This document shows positions 42,322 to 51,261 of a stretch of DNA of 64,000 nt, piece after piece. The notes below the pieces were generated by a model. The model saw nothing but the letters and a program-made list of their open reading frames with translations. It was not told where the DNA came from and did no database searches. Positions within the stretch are counted from its first letter, which is position 1. The number at the start of each line of letters is the position of its first letter. Position numbers and translations under genes: made by a program. This stretch comes from Chloroherpetonaceae bacterium (GTDB taxonomy: Bacteria; Bacteroidota; Chlorobiia; Chlorobiales; Thermochlorobacteraceae). The stretch covers positions 810,146 through 874,145 of the forward strand of contig JANRJQ010000010.1 in the NCBI GenBank assembly GCA_033763895.1, read 5' to 3'.

Positions 42322-43479
42322 TTATAAGTGTTTTATCAAGTATGCCGCGACTTCCTTCGAGGGGCTACGGCTGCCGAGCTTTGCACGAGAATTCAATAGC
42401 TGTGCTTGCATCTCGCGCAAATACTCCGGGCGTTGCAACATTTCACGCGAATTCGCGGCGAGCGCGGCGCCGCTCACTTCGTGCTGCAATAGCTCCGGCA
42501 CCGTGCGCTTGGGTGAATTCAAGCCTTGTGAGACAATGTTCGCAAGCGCGATGTTTTTAATCTTCACCAATCGCTTGCCGATAAAGTAATTCAAGGGGCT
42601 TGTTTTATACACCACAATCATCGGTGTGCCGAAGCAAAGCGCCTCAAGCGTCGCCGTGCCGCTCGTAATCCAAGAAAGATGACTTTGCAGCATCACGCGG
42701 TATGCAGTTGTTTGAACAATCGGCAGCGCGGTGCTTTTCAGGAACTTCGCATAGTAACTTGGGTCGAGTGTTGGGGCTAAGCCCAAGAGGAATTTGTAAT
42801 CGCCTTCTTTGGCAAGAATTTCCGCAGCCTTCAGCATTTCAGGAAGCAAGCGATCCACTTCCTGCTTGCGGCTGCCGGGCAAAAGCCCAATGATGCGTTG
42901 GTCTTTCTCGGGGTTAAATGCTTGCAGCGAAGAATTGACTTCCGCCGTTCCGCTATGATTCAGTTCTTCAATAATCGGATGCCCGACAAAAGCCGCGTCA
43001 AGCCCACGCTCTTTGAAAAAGCCGACTTCGAAATCAAAAACAACACAAAGCTTGGAAATCGATTTTTTCATCTTCTTCACTCGGCTTTCTTTCCAAGCCC
43101 ATACTTGCGGGGCGATGTACCAAACCACAGGTATTCCCAAAGACTTAAGGTACTTTGCCAAGATGAGATTCATTCCGGGGTAATCGATTAATAGCGCAAC
43201 ATCGGGGCGTTCGGTTTTGATGGCCCGCTTGAGCTCACGGAGGACACGGCGAAGAAAAAGAAAATGCCGCGCAATTTCGGTAAAGCCCATAAAGCTAATC
43301 TCGGAAGCCTGATAAATACAAGCAACGCCGGCTTCTTTCAGCAGCGTGCCACCAACACCAAAAAAGTGAACGTTGGGGTGTGTTTTTTTGAGTTCATTGA
43401 TAACGCCCGCGCCGTGCAAATCGCCTGAAGCTTCGCCGGCAAGGACAAATACTTTTTTTAGTGCAAATTCTTTTTCCAC
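42322..43479 (-). CDS. lpxB: Lipid-A-disaccharide synthase
   Basis: Glycosyltransferase of lipid A synthesis, joining UDP-2,3-diacylglucosamine and lipid X at the inner membrane. KKVFVLAGEASGDLHGA at the N-terminus and LLPGSRKQEVDRLLP are typical. I start it at the GTG at 43479 (385 residues), two codons from the usual position of the first strand, rather than the ATG at 43614, which would add a hydrophobic tail absent in the family and run into the divergent aroK start. It shows that the host makes lipid A. Confidence 0.9.
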   Translation of the reverse strand: MEKEFALKKVFVLAGEASGDLHGAGVINELKKTHPNVHFFGVGGTLLKEAGVACIYQASEISFMGFTEIARHFLFLRRVLRELKRAIKTERPDVALLIDYPGMNLILAKYLKSLGIPVVWYIAPQVWAWKESRVKKMKKSISKLCVVFDFEVGFFKERGLDAAFVGHPIIEELNHSGTAEVNSSLQAFNPEKDQRIIGLLPGSRKQEVDRLLPEMLKAAEILAKEGDYKFLLGLAPTLDPSYYAKFLKSTALPIVQTTAYRVMLQSHLSWITSGTATLEALCFGTPMIVVYKTSPLNYFIGKRLVKIKNIALANIVSQGLNSPKRTVPELLQHEVSGAALAANSREMLQRPEYLREMQAQLLNSRAKLGSRSPSKEVAAYLIKHL

Positions 43480-43582
43480 AAGTGGCAATTGTTTATATAA
43501 TAAAGCGATGCAAAAGTAAAGATGATGCGTCTTTTTTTGGAATTTTACGATAAGAAAATTATAGTAGTATTGTAGTGAGTGA

Positions 43583-44212
43583 ATGTTCATAATTATGTCC
43601 AAACCAACAATCATCTATTTAACGGGTTTCAGCACGGCCGGCAAATCGACGATCGGCCCCATCTTAGCGAATTCATTGGGGTTTTCGTTTATCGATATCG
43701 ATAAAGCCATTTCGGATCAAGAATCTAAATCCATTAATGAAATTTTTGCTGAAAAAGGCGAAGCCTATTTCAGGCGCTTGGAGTATGAAATCGTGACTTC
43801 AATTACGAATGCTTCAAACGGGAACTTGGTTGTCGCCTTAGGCGGTGGCACACTTGAAAATGATAAGAGTTACGAAGCCATTACAAATTCTGGGACATTG
43901 GTTTATTTGAAAACAGATCCGAAAACGCTTTCGAAACGCCTTTCCAATAAAGACGATCGGCCGCTGATAAAAGCAGAAAATGGGTCAAAGCTTAGTCAAG
44001 AGGAGATTTCAAATCGGGTGGAAATGATGCTTGCCAAGCGTGAGGCCCGATATGCCAAAGCGCCGATTTCTATTCCAACCGATGAATCCCACATTGGCAA
44101 AACTGTGGAATCGCTGACGCGTCAAATTGAACGGTATCTGAAGCTTTATGGTGGGCGGGCGGAGATTGAGCCCCTATCAAAAAAAAGGCGAGCCAATCGC
44201 AGTGAAGAGTAG
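43583..44212 (+). CDS. aroK: Shikimate kinase
   Basis: Phosphorylates shikimate at O3 in the chorismate pathway. The P-loop is GFSTAGKST (GxxxxGKS/T), shikimate-binding FIDIDKAIS and RRLEYE, GGG in VVALGGGT, and RPLIKAE of the lid. The 209-residue length includes a basic C-terminal tail (KKRRANRSEE) beyond the usual 170. ATGs at 43583 and 43595 are both possible. aroB starts 8 bp after its stop. Confidence 0.92.
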   Translation: MFIIMSKPTIIYLTGFSTAGKSTIGPILANSLGFSFIDIDKAISDQESKSINEIFAEKGEAYFRRLEYEIVTSITNASNGNLVVALGGGTLENDKSYEAITNSGTLVYLKTDPKTLSKRLSNKDDRPLIKAENGSKLSQEEISNRVEMMLAKREARYAKAPISIPTDESHIGKTVESLTRQIERYLKLYGGRAEIEPLSKKRRANRSEE

Positions 44213-44220
44213 GAAAGCAC

Positions 44221-45303
44221 GTGAAAAATATATTTGTCTCAACGCCCGCACTCTCGGTTCTGGGGAAACTCTTTCGGGAGTATCGCCTAAGGCCGAAAGC
44301 CGCCTTGCTTTTTGACAGCACCACCGAAAAGCTGTTTCAAAAAAAAATTACGCAAGAGCTCAAGCATCAAGCGATTGAGTTCAAAACGTTTACTGTCAAA
44401 TCTGGCGAGAAGTCGAAATCGTTGCGAACGGCGGAGTCGCTTTATTCAGCGTTTTTGAAAGAGGGAATCGACCGAAGCTATACCTTAATTGCTTGCGGCG
44501 GCGGAGTGGTGGGTGATTTAGGCGGGTTCGTGGCGGCAAGTTATATGCGAGGCCTGCCGCTGATTCAAATGCCAACCACGCTGCTTGGAATGGTCGATAG
44601 TGCGATTGGCGGAAAAACTGCTGTGAACTTAGCCGAAGGGAAAAATCTCATCGGCTTTTTTTATGAACCGTCGTTTACGCTCATTGAGCCGGAGTTTTTG
44701 AAGACACTTGAAGCAAGAGATATTGTTTCGGGCTGTGCGGAAATCTTGAAATACGCGCTCATTTTAGATGCGCCCTTTTTAACATTTTTGGAGTCACACT
44801 TCGAAAAACTATTGAAACTCACCCCGCCTTATACCCATCAAGCGATTCGCCGCTCTGCACAGTTGAAATCGCGCGTCGTAAGGCTCGATTTGAAAGAAAC
44901 CTTGGGGATTCGGGCGAAATTGAATTTTGGTCACACCTTTGCGCATGCCATTGAAACGATTGGGAATTACAGCGGGCTTCGTCACGGCGAGGCGGTGCTC
45001 GTGGGAATGCTCTGTGCCACCTATCTTTCGGATAAAACAATGGGGATGAAATCGCGCGAGATCAAGCGAATCGAAGCAATGGTCTCGCGGTTTACTTTGC
45101 CTAAAAGCATCCTCACCCGCGATTTCCTCAATCAATCGCCCGAAGCCCTGATTGCCGCAATGCAAAGTGATAAGAAGAAATCGGGGAAGCAATTGCGCTT
45201 TGTCTTGCTTTCAAAAATCGGCTCCGCGAAACTTTCAGAGTCGCAAATTCCTTTCAAAGATGTCTCGAAAGCAATTGATAAAGCAAAACAATTTTTATCC
45301 TAA
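44221..45303 (+). CDS. aroB: 3-dehydroquinate synthase
   Basis: Converts DAHP to 3-dehydroquinate, using NAD and a metal ion; 360 residues. Signature segments are CGGGVVGDLGGF, PTTLLGMVDSAIGGKTAVN and the metal ligands in LNFGHTFAHAIE and LRHGEAVLVGM. It starts at a GTG immediately after aroK, so the two shikimate-pathway genes form an operon. The following lipoprotein gene is 6 bp downstream and may be cotranscribed. Confidence 0.95.
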   Translation: MKNIFVSTPALSVLGKLFREYRLRPKAALLFDSTTEKLFQKKITQELKHQAIEFKTFTVKSGEKSKSLRTAESLYSAFLKEGIDRSYTLIACGGGVVGDLGGFVAASYMRGLPLIQMPTTLLGMVDSAIGGKTAVNLAEGKNLIGFFYEPSFTLIEPEFLKTLEARDIVSGCAEILKYALILDAPFLTFLESHFEKLLKLTPPYTHQAIRRSAQLKSRVVRLDLKETLGIRAKLNFGHTFAHAIETIGNYSGLRHGEAVLVGMLCATYLSDKTMGMKSREIKRIEAMVSRFTLPKSILTRDFLNQSPEALIAAMQSDKKKSGKQLRFVLLSKIGSAKLSESQIPFKDVSKAIDKAKQFLS

Positions 45304-45309
45304 ATCACT

Positions 45310-45723
45310 ATGAAAAAAAGTATCACCGCAGTTCTCACTCTCCTACTTCTCATCTCCGTTTCAATTTCTTCCTGTTCAAAAAGCCAAAGCGAAAGTTCAA
45401 AAGGAGATAAAGCGGAAGTTAAAACGGAAGTAAAGGAGGAAGTGACCTTAAGCGGCTATATGACCGATGCCCGCTGCGGGGAATCGCTTGATTCCGATGA
45501 ACTTGCAAAAATTCATTCCCGCGAGTGTTGTTTAGAAGTTGAAAGCCAGAAGAGCGGCTATGGCGTATTTAGCCAAGGCAAGTTTCAGAAATTTGATTCA
45601 ACAAGCACCCTTAGAGTAAAAGACTTTCTTCGCTCCATTCAAAAGGAAGAGGAGTTGAAAGTTCAAGTCAAAGGTCAATGGGTCAGTAACGCCTTCCAAG
45701 TCGAAACGATTTCGCTTCTCTAA
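45310..45723 (+). CDS. Lipoprotein of unknown function
   Basis: A 137-residue protein with a signal peptide ending in SISSCSK (lipobox cysteine near residue 22) and a charged Lys/Glu linker. The mature part has TLSGYMTDARCGESL, ECCLEVESQKSGYGVFS and QVKGQWVSNAFQVETI, a small beta-rich domain with three cysteines, in a layout reminiscent of OB-fold periplasmic proteins. No family named with confidence. Follows aroB closely. Confidence 0.7.
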   Translation: MKKSITAVLTLLLLISVSISSCSKSQSESSKGDKAEVKTEVKEEVTLSGYMTDARCGESLDSDELAKIHSRECCLEVESQKSGYGVFSQGKFQKFDSTSTLRVKDFLRSIQKEEELKVQVKGQWVSNAFQVETISLL

Positions 45724-45783
45724 AGCTTTTCCCCCCGAATCCCCAATTCCACGCCTTTAAAATCTTCATCGAGCGAAATCCAA

Positions 45784-45846
45784 TGTTTGGCGATAAAAAT
45801 TGAGTGTTTGGCGACGATTTTCAAGTGTTCGGCGAATCGAGAGTAA
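45784..45846. repeat. Three 21-bp direct repeats
   Basis: Three adjacent 21-bp units starting TGTTTGGCGA, TGTTTGGCGA and TGTTCGGCGA. The period equals that of the array at 41 kb, but the unit sequence is unrelated. They sit in the otherwise unassigned gap 45724-45914 before the response regulator. Confidence 0.7.
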
Positions 45847-45914
45847 TTTGTTCAGAATTTCATCATAAGTTGTCATCCTGCTGCTTGTTTTCTGTAATTA
45901 TCAAGGCTGCGATT

Positions 45915-46301
45915 ATGGTTAATGAGCGAAATAAATTCATTCTTGTCGTTGATGATGAGAATTATATGAGTGAAATCTTGTGCGAAGCATTGTCCGATGC
46001 CGGCTTCAAAGCACAATTTGTATTGAACGGAATTGATGCATTGCAGATCTTTCAAGATCAATGGCAGGATATTGATTTGGTCGTTCTGGATATGAGATTA
46101 CCCGATATAACAGGGCTTGACTTGTACTCTCGAATGCGAGAGATTCATCCAAAGGTGAAGATTCTTTTTTCCGCAGGCTACTTAGACGACGCTGACATTT
46201 ACCAATTAAAGAAAAACGGCGTGGAATCTATTTTCATCAAGCCTTTTGCGCTAAGTTCGTTTATTTTTGCTGTTGAGAATCTTCTTTCAGCAAAGATGTG
46301 A
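45915..46301 (+). CDS. Single-domain response regulator
   Basis: A 128-residue receiver domain from the ATG at 45915; the frame upstream of it falls in the 21-bp repeats and lacks receiver sequence. Acidic pocket VVDDE, phosphorylated aspartate in LVVLDMRLPD, and the conserved lysine in IFIKPFA are all present. There is no output domain, so it probably acts by protein contact. No sensor kinase is adjacent. Confidence 0.9.
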   Translation: MVNERNKFILVVDDENYMSEILCEALSDAGFKAQFVLNGIDALQIFQDQWQDIDLVVLDMRLPDITGLDLYSRMREIHPKVKILFSAGYLDDADIYQLKKNGVESIFIKPFALSSFIFAVENLLSAKM

Positions 46302-46365
46302 AGGCATCCATAGCAGAGAGGCGTTCCATCGCTGAAAAGTGGTAAAAGGTAATTCAATAACCCGA

Positions 46366-49002
46366 TTAAGGTTTGCCGAATAATTTTCGAATCCCTTCTT
46401 TTGCCTTTCCTTCAAGTTTCTTTTTCTCTTCTTCTGCTTTTGCCCTTGCGGCTTCTTCAAGTTTCCTTTTCTCTTCTTCAATTTTTGCGCGTGCCTCCGC
46501 TTCAAGACGCGCTTTTTCTGCTTGTAGCTTTGCCTCGGCTTCGCGCTTCAATGAATCAGCGACTGCGCGGGCTTGGGCTTCTAATTGTTTTTTAGCTTGT
46601 GCAAGAAGCGACTCCTCGCTAAGCGAAACGCTTGGTGAAGATAACGTGCCCCCAACCTTGAATGAGAGTGGAACTCGGCCGCTTTCATCTTTGAGGAACT
46701 GTGCGGGTTTCGACCCAATGACCAAATCAAGTTTAGCTGAAAGAGCCTGATCCAATTTCAATTCAACGGCATAATTGATGCTGCCGTCAAGCCCTTGCGA
46801 GCCCGCAACACCGGCGGTACTACCGCCAAAATTGATATTCAAACCACTGATGTAAAGCCTGCCGTTTCGAATTTCGAAGCTATTTCGCCAATCTTCAAAA
46901 CCATAGTCTTTCAATTCGGCAATCTTCACAAGCCCGGCAATTTTATCTTGAATCGGATGTCCGGTGAGTTTGCCTTTAGAAATTTCTAAAAGGCCGTTCG
47001 CAAAGAGTGAATTTAAGTCGGGTGTTAAGGAATCGGTGAGAGAACCGGTTGTTGAAAAGTTAAGCGAAGTGACGCCGTTGATATAGCCCGAAAGCCCTGT
47101 AATGGCGGTGAGTTGCGGCAATTCGGTAAAGGCTGAGGCGATAGAAATTTTTGAAATTCCAAGGTTAAAATCAAAGGTTGGCTTTTCGGGATTTGAGAGG
47201 TTGAAAGAGCCGCTTGAATTGAATGTTCCACCTAAAAAGTCAAATGAAAATTGAGATAGTGAAATCTTGCTTTCTTTGTAATCGACGCGTCCTTTTACTG
47301 TTCTGAGATGCACGCCTTTGGTTTGAAGCGAATCAATCGTTGCCGTAAAGTTTGCAAGCATTTTGGGTAGGAGAAGCCCTTTGGTCGAGATTTTTTTTGC
47401 ATCAGGTTGAGAGGCTTTTTCTTCCGAAGAGGACGAACTGAAATCGTCCAAATTCAAGCGATGAGAAGCAAGTGAACCTGTAAACACCGGAAGCGATTTC
47501 GATAGGGAATCGGGAAACACAAGAAGAAGATAATCGGTAAAGCTGCCTGTGAGCGAGAGATCATTTTTGCCAATCAGCATTTGAAGTTTTTGCAATTCAA
47601 TCTTTTGATTGTTGAATTGAAGTGTGCCCGAAATATCATCAATCGGATTGGGATTGTTGGGAAATCTCGACTGAAAGCCATCAAGCACGATTTTACCTTC
47701 TGATTTTAACTCTTTGGGTTTAGAGGCGGAGCCTTTTAGCGAAACAGTGCCACCCAGTTTGCCCGAAAGGGAAGTTCCGGGTTCAAGAGGATAAAAATCT
47801 TTGACTTCCGCAAGATTGAGATTTGACGAGACTTTTAAGGCAATATTCTTTTTGGTGAAGTCGTCAATTCTGAAAAACGCATTCACTGAATTTTGCCCTA
47901 ATGATGCCGCGAATGAGGAAAGCTCGAAATAGGTCATATCCCCTTTGCCTTCCAAATTGAGGCCGGTTATCGGCTTCGGGAGTGAGGGAAATTGAAGCGA
48001 GCCATTCTTCAACCCAAATCCAACCCGAAATCCGGGTAACTCGGTTTTTGAAAATCCGCCGTTGATTCCAAGTTCAAGCGAGAAATTTCCACTGGCAGAG
48101 GCTGTCTGCATTTTTTTGGAATAGGCTTGTGGCAGAAGCGAGAGGAGATTTTTAAGGTCAGATTGTGGCGAAACAATCGTCATATCAAAAAGCATTCTCT
48201 CCGTAAGTAAGCTGTCAATAAAGCCCGTGACTTGAATTGGCAGATTTCCCAAAGTACCCGCAGTTTCCAGAAATGTCAGTTTTCCTTGAGCAAGATTAAA
48301 TTGAAGGGTGCTATGCGCCTCAGCGGGTGTATTCGAAAGTAACTTTCCAAAGCTATTTTCAAAATAAACCTCCCCAAGCGTAGCCGTCGCCGCGATTTCA
48401 AGGTTTGAGAGGCTTTCGATACTTTTTACGCCAAGCGTGGCATCAACACCGTTCAGCGCAAAGAGATAACCCGATTTGCGGCTTGCTTTTTCAAACACCA
48501 ACCCACGAAGCGAAATGGAATTCGCCAAGAACTGAAAGCGTGTTCCAATACCGGAGCTCTCTCTTGATGCGGATTCTTCTTCAGGAACACCAGTGGGCTT
48601 GACAAGGCTATCAAGATTTGAGCGGTCAAATTTATCCGATTCCATAAAGAAGTAGAGGCTATCAACCGCAAGCGCACTGACTTCTAACTTGTCTTTGAAA
48701 AGAGAGAAGACATTTAATTGAACGGAAAGAGAACTGATTTTTAGTAACGGTTTTGTTGAGGTAAAAAGGGAATCGGTTCGATTTTCAATAAAAATATCTG
48801 AAACCTGAAGGCCGATGAGCGGCCAAAAGTCGATTGAGATTTTGCCGACACGCGCATCTCGGTAAAGGTTGTCTTTCAAGGTTTGATTAATCAATGGGCG
48901 AAGCTTTTCATCTGAAAGTTGAGAATAAACAAATGCAATGAAAAGACAAATGGATAAACCAAGGAAACCCAAAATTGCAAAGAGGATTTTCTTCATTGTC
49001 AT
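46366..49002 (-). CDS. AsmA-like envelope protein with charged coiled-coil tail
   Basis: An 878-residue protein of the AsmA superfamily (with YhdP/TamB-like bridges that help carry lipid to the outer membrane). One N-terminal helix (ILFAILGFLGLSICLFIAFVY) anchors it, followed by long beta-strand repeats (for example LDGSINYAVELKLDQAL and GRVPLSFKVGGTLSSPSVSL, the AsmA C-terminal signature). The last 90 residues are a Glu/Lys/Ala-rich coil (EEEKRKLEEAARAKAEEEKK) that is not typical of AsmA. Its substrate is unknown. Confidence 0.85.
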   Translation of the reverse strand: MTMKKILFAILGFLGLSICLFIAFVYSQLSDEKLRPLINQTLKDNLYRDARVGKISIDFWPLIGLQVSDIFIENRTDSLFTSTKPLLKISSLSVQLNVFSLFKDKLEVSALAVDSLYFFMESDKFDRSNLDSLVKPTGVPEEESASRESSGIGTRFQFLANSISLRGLVFEKASRKSGYLFALNGVDATLGVKSIESLSNLEIAATATLGEVYFENSFGKLLSNTPAEAHSTLQFNLAQGKLTFLETAGTLGNLPIQVTGFIDSLLTERMLFDMTIVSPQSDLKNLLSLLPQAYSKKMQTASASGNFSLELGINGGFSKTELPGFRVGFGLKNGSLQFPSLPKPITGLNLEGKGDMTYFELSSFAASLGQNSVNAFFRIDDFTKKNIALKVSSNLNLAEVKDFYPLEPGTSLSGKLGGTVSLKGSASKPKELKSEGKIVLDGFQSRFPNNPNPIDDISGTLQFNNQKIELQKLQMLIGKNDLSLTGSFTDYLLLVFPDSLSKSLPVFTGSLASHRLNLDDFSSSSSEEKASQPDAKKISTKGLLLPKMLANFTATIDSLQTKGVHLRTVKGRVDYKESKISLSQFSFDFLGGTFNSSGSFNLSNPEKPTFDFNLGISKISIASAFTELPQLTAITGLSGYINGVTSLNFSTTGSLTDSLTPDLNSLFANGLLEISKGKLTGHPIQDKIAGLVKIAELKDYGFEDWRNSFEIRNGRLYISGLNINFGGSTAGVAGSQGLDGSINYAVELKLDQALSAKLDLVIGSKPAQFLKDESGRVPLSFKVGGTLSSPSVSLSEESLLAQAKKQLEAQARAVADSLKREAEAKLQAEKARLEAEARAKIEEEKRKLEEAARAKAEEEKKKLEGKAKEGIRKLFGKP

Positions 49003-49053
49003 GACCGAAAAGGAAGTTAGAACTTCAGAAAGTGTTGAAAAAATTTTGAAAGA

Positions 49054-49848
49054 TTAGTGCCTGAAGAAAAGTTCATAGATAGTTAGAACGATTTCAAAAA
49101 CAATCAGAGCAACGATATACCACTCAACCCTTAATGACCGTCGGTTTTGCATTAGGTCAAGCAAGGTTTCTGCTGTTCGAGAGACAACACTCAATTTACG
49201 CTCAATCGCAATCTGCCGTTCATCGATTTCGTAATCGTCTGAAAGTTTCAAATAAATTCGCTCAAGTTGAGGAAATTCCCAAAGGACATCAGGCTTTTCA
49301 CCAACTTGAGCTCTGCCTACAAGCTTATGTTCAATTTGCAATGCGCCCCCAATATGTTTAAGCACATCTTGATCTTTGAAAAAAACGCGGGATGATTTAC
49401 CAAGATCTTTCGCTAAAGGTTCAACGCGGTCAAACACCGACCCGACTTCTGATTCATAGTGCGCGAGCACGACACTTTTTGCTAAAACATCGGCTATGAC
49501 TTGAATATGTGATACGGTAATCGATCGAAGTGATAGAGACAGGGCCGTGATTTGTTCTTCCTTTGCATCATCGATTCTGATGCGCAGTTCTTCGGTTTCT
49601 ATCTTTTCGTATTCATCAAAGAGAAATTGGCGAAGATACTCCAAGAGTGAACGCTCTTCGGTTTCATTGACATTAAAAACCACAACAACGCCATAACGAA
49701 ATATAACCCCAAATCCTGCTTGACCAACATTAAGTACCAAAGGTGGCATTGTCAAAAGCGCATCTTTTTTAATTTTCTTCATATCAAACCGCTCACCTAA
49801 ATTCAAAGCGCGGGCTTGTAACGATGAAATTTCCGGAAAAATGACCAT
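49054..49848 (-). CDS. RMD1/DUF155 family membrane protein
   Basis: A 264-residue protein of the DUF155 family, which includes yeast RMD1 and human RMND1. The order of segments YGVVVVFNV, LSLSLRSITVSHIQVIADVLAKSVVLAHYE and ERKLSVVSRTAETLLDLMQNRRS is typical, with a C-terminal transmembrane helix (WYIVALIVFEIVLTIYELF). The bacterial function is unknown. It stands 52 bp upstream of the AsmA-like gene on the same strand. Confidence 0.85.
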   Translation of the reverse strand: MVIFPEISSLQARALNLGERFDMKKIKKDALLTMPPLVLNVGQAGFGVIFRYGVVVVFNVNETEERSLLEYLRQFLFDEYEKIETEELRIRIDDAKEEQITALSLSLRSITVSHIQVIADVLAKSVVLAHYESEVGSVFDRVEPLAKDLGKSSRVFFKDQDVLKHIGGALQIEHKLVGRAQVGEKPDVLWEFPQLERIYLKLSDDYEIDERQIAIERKLSVVSRTAETLLDLMQNRRSLRVEWYIVALIVFEIVLTIYELFFRH

Positions 49849-50016
49849 AATTTTTGTGCTTACTTTCCCTTAAGATACGAATTTTCAAGGGTCTTTGGGC
49901 TGTGGGGTGTTTTAACGAATGATCATGCTTTAGGGATTGGAATAGCAGACAACATTAGGGAAATAAATTCAAAAGGAAAAGGGGGAATCCAAAACCTTGA
50001 AATGAAGGGGAATTGG

Positions 50017-50853
50017 TTACGAAACGAGATTAAGCAATTTTTCAATTTTTGATTTCAGTTCTTTTCGGTGAACCACCAAATCAACAAAGCCTTTTTCTTT
50101 GAGAAATTCAGCGCGTTGAAAACCATCGGGCAAATCGCGGCGGATGGTTTCTTTGATGACTCTTGGACCTGCAAAGCCTATGAGTGCGTTGGATTCGGCA
50201 ATGTTGAAATCGCCAAGCATCGCAAATGAGGCCGTGACACCACCCATCGTGGGGTCGGAGAGTAAGGAGATATAAGGAATTCCTTTATCGTGCAAGCGGG
50301 TCAGTTTCGCGGATGTTTTAGCCATTTGCATTAACGAAAGTGCAGCTTCCATCATTCTTGCACCACCGGATTGAGAAATGATAATCAAGGGTGAATTGGT
50401 GGCAAGGCTTTTATCAATTGCACGTGCAATCTTTTCTCCAACAACAGAACCCATTGAGCCTCCAATAAATCCAAAGTCCATCGCGGAAATGACGGTATTT
50501 CGACCGCCAATCGTTCCGGTGGCATTGCGAGCGGCATCGTTAAGACCGGTTTTCTTGATGGTTGAGGCAACACGGTCAGAATACTTTTTAGTATCAACGA
50601 AATTGAGCGGATCAGCGGAGGTTAAATCAGCATCGAATTCATTAAAATTTCCACCGTCAAAAAGAATTTCAAAGTACTTCAAAGGTGAAATACGAAAATG
50701 ATTATTGCAATGAGGGCAGGTATAAAGATTTTCTTCCAACTGCTTGCGGTGAAGTGCCGCACCGCAATTATCACATTTCCACCAAAGGCCTTCGGGAACA
50801 TCTCTTTTTTGTTCAGTTAAAATGGAAGGCTTTGCTCGCTTAAACCACGACAT
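50017..50853 (-). CDS. accD: Acetyl-CoA carboxylase carboxyltransferase, beta subunit
   Basis: The beta half of the carboxyltransferase that makes malonyl-CoA for fatty acid synthesis; 278 residues. The N-terminal zinc ribbon is C27/C30 (CDNC) and C46/C49 (CPHC), followed by the crotonase-fold core with [17 protein letters not shown] and [16 protein letters not shown]. No accA is in the window. The gene is followed after 160 bp on the same strand by the RMD1 family gene. Confidence 0.95.
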   Translation of the reverse strand: MSWFKRAKPSILTEQKRDVPEGLWWKCDNCGAALHRKQLEENLYTCPHCNNHFRISPLKYFEILFDGGNFNEFDADLTSADPLNFVDTKKYSDRVASTIKKTGLNDAARNATGTIGGRNTVISAMDFGFIGGSMGSVVGEKIARAIDKSLATNSPLIIISQSGGARMMEAALSLMQMAKTSAKLTRLHDKGIPYISLLSDPTMGGVTASFAMLGDFNIAESNALIGFAGPRVIKETIRRDLPDGFQRAEFLKEKGFVDLVVHRKELKSKIEKLLNLVS

Positions 50854-50874
50854 AATAAAATGTTTCTTTTAAGA

Positions 50875-51255
50875 TCAAATTGCAGTTTTTTTTAAGAAAA
50901 GTCGATTGGCGGTTTCTACCATATTCATTAACCGATCAAGATTGAAAGGTTTGGTGATAAATTGGTGAATAACCCGCCGCTTTAGCAAATGTTCGATAGA
51001 TTCAAAATCAATAAAACCTGACATCATGATAATGAAAATATCCGAATCAAATTCCTTTACCTTTATTGAAAGATCAGCACCGTTCATTTCCGGCATTGCA
51101 TAATCTGTTAAAACCACCTGAACAAGGCCTTTATTGGCTTTTATGTATTTCAAGGCTTCTAAACCATTTGAAAAGAGATTAATCGGGTACTTATCAATAA
51201 AGGCCTCTGTAAGCATTTCTCTAACTGAAAAATCATCGTCAACAATTACAAGCAT
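50875..51255 (-). CDS. Single-domain response regulator
   Basis: A 126-residue receiver with acidic pocket VIVDDD, phosphorylated aspartate in VVLTDYAMPE and conserved lysine in QFITKPFN. The SGFIDFESIEHLLKRR segment is unusual but keeps the T/S position. It has no output domain and lies between pheA (6 bp upstream) and accD, so expression may be tied to those metabolic genes. Its kinase is unknown. Confidence 0.9.
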   Translation of the reverse strand: MLVIVDDDFSVREMLTEAFIDKYPINLFSNGLEALKYIKANKGLVQVVLTDYAMPEMNGADLSIKVKEFDSDIFIIMMSGFIDFESIEHLLKRRVIHQFITKPFNLDRLMNMVETANRLFLKKTAI

Positions 51256-51261
51256 TTAATT

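Noticed and set aside
42322-43614. Longer LpxB reading from an ATG at 43614
   Set aside because: The extra 45 residues are not seen in the family and would overlap the divergent aroK start; the GTG at 43479 gives a normal length.
45804-45914. Longer N-terminus for the response regulator
   Set aside because: This stretch is the 21-bp repeat plus sequence unlike any receiver domain; the receiver starts right after the ATG at 45915.
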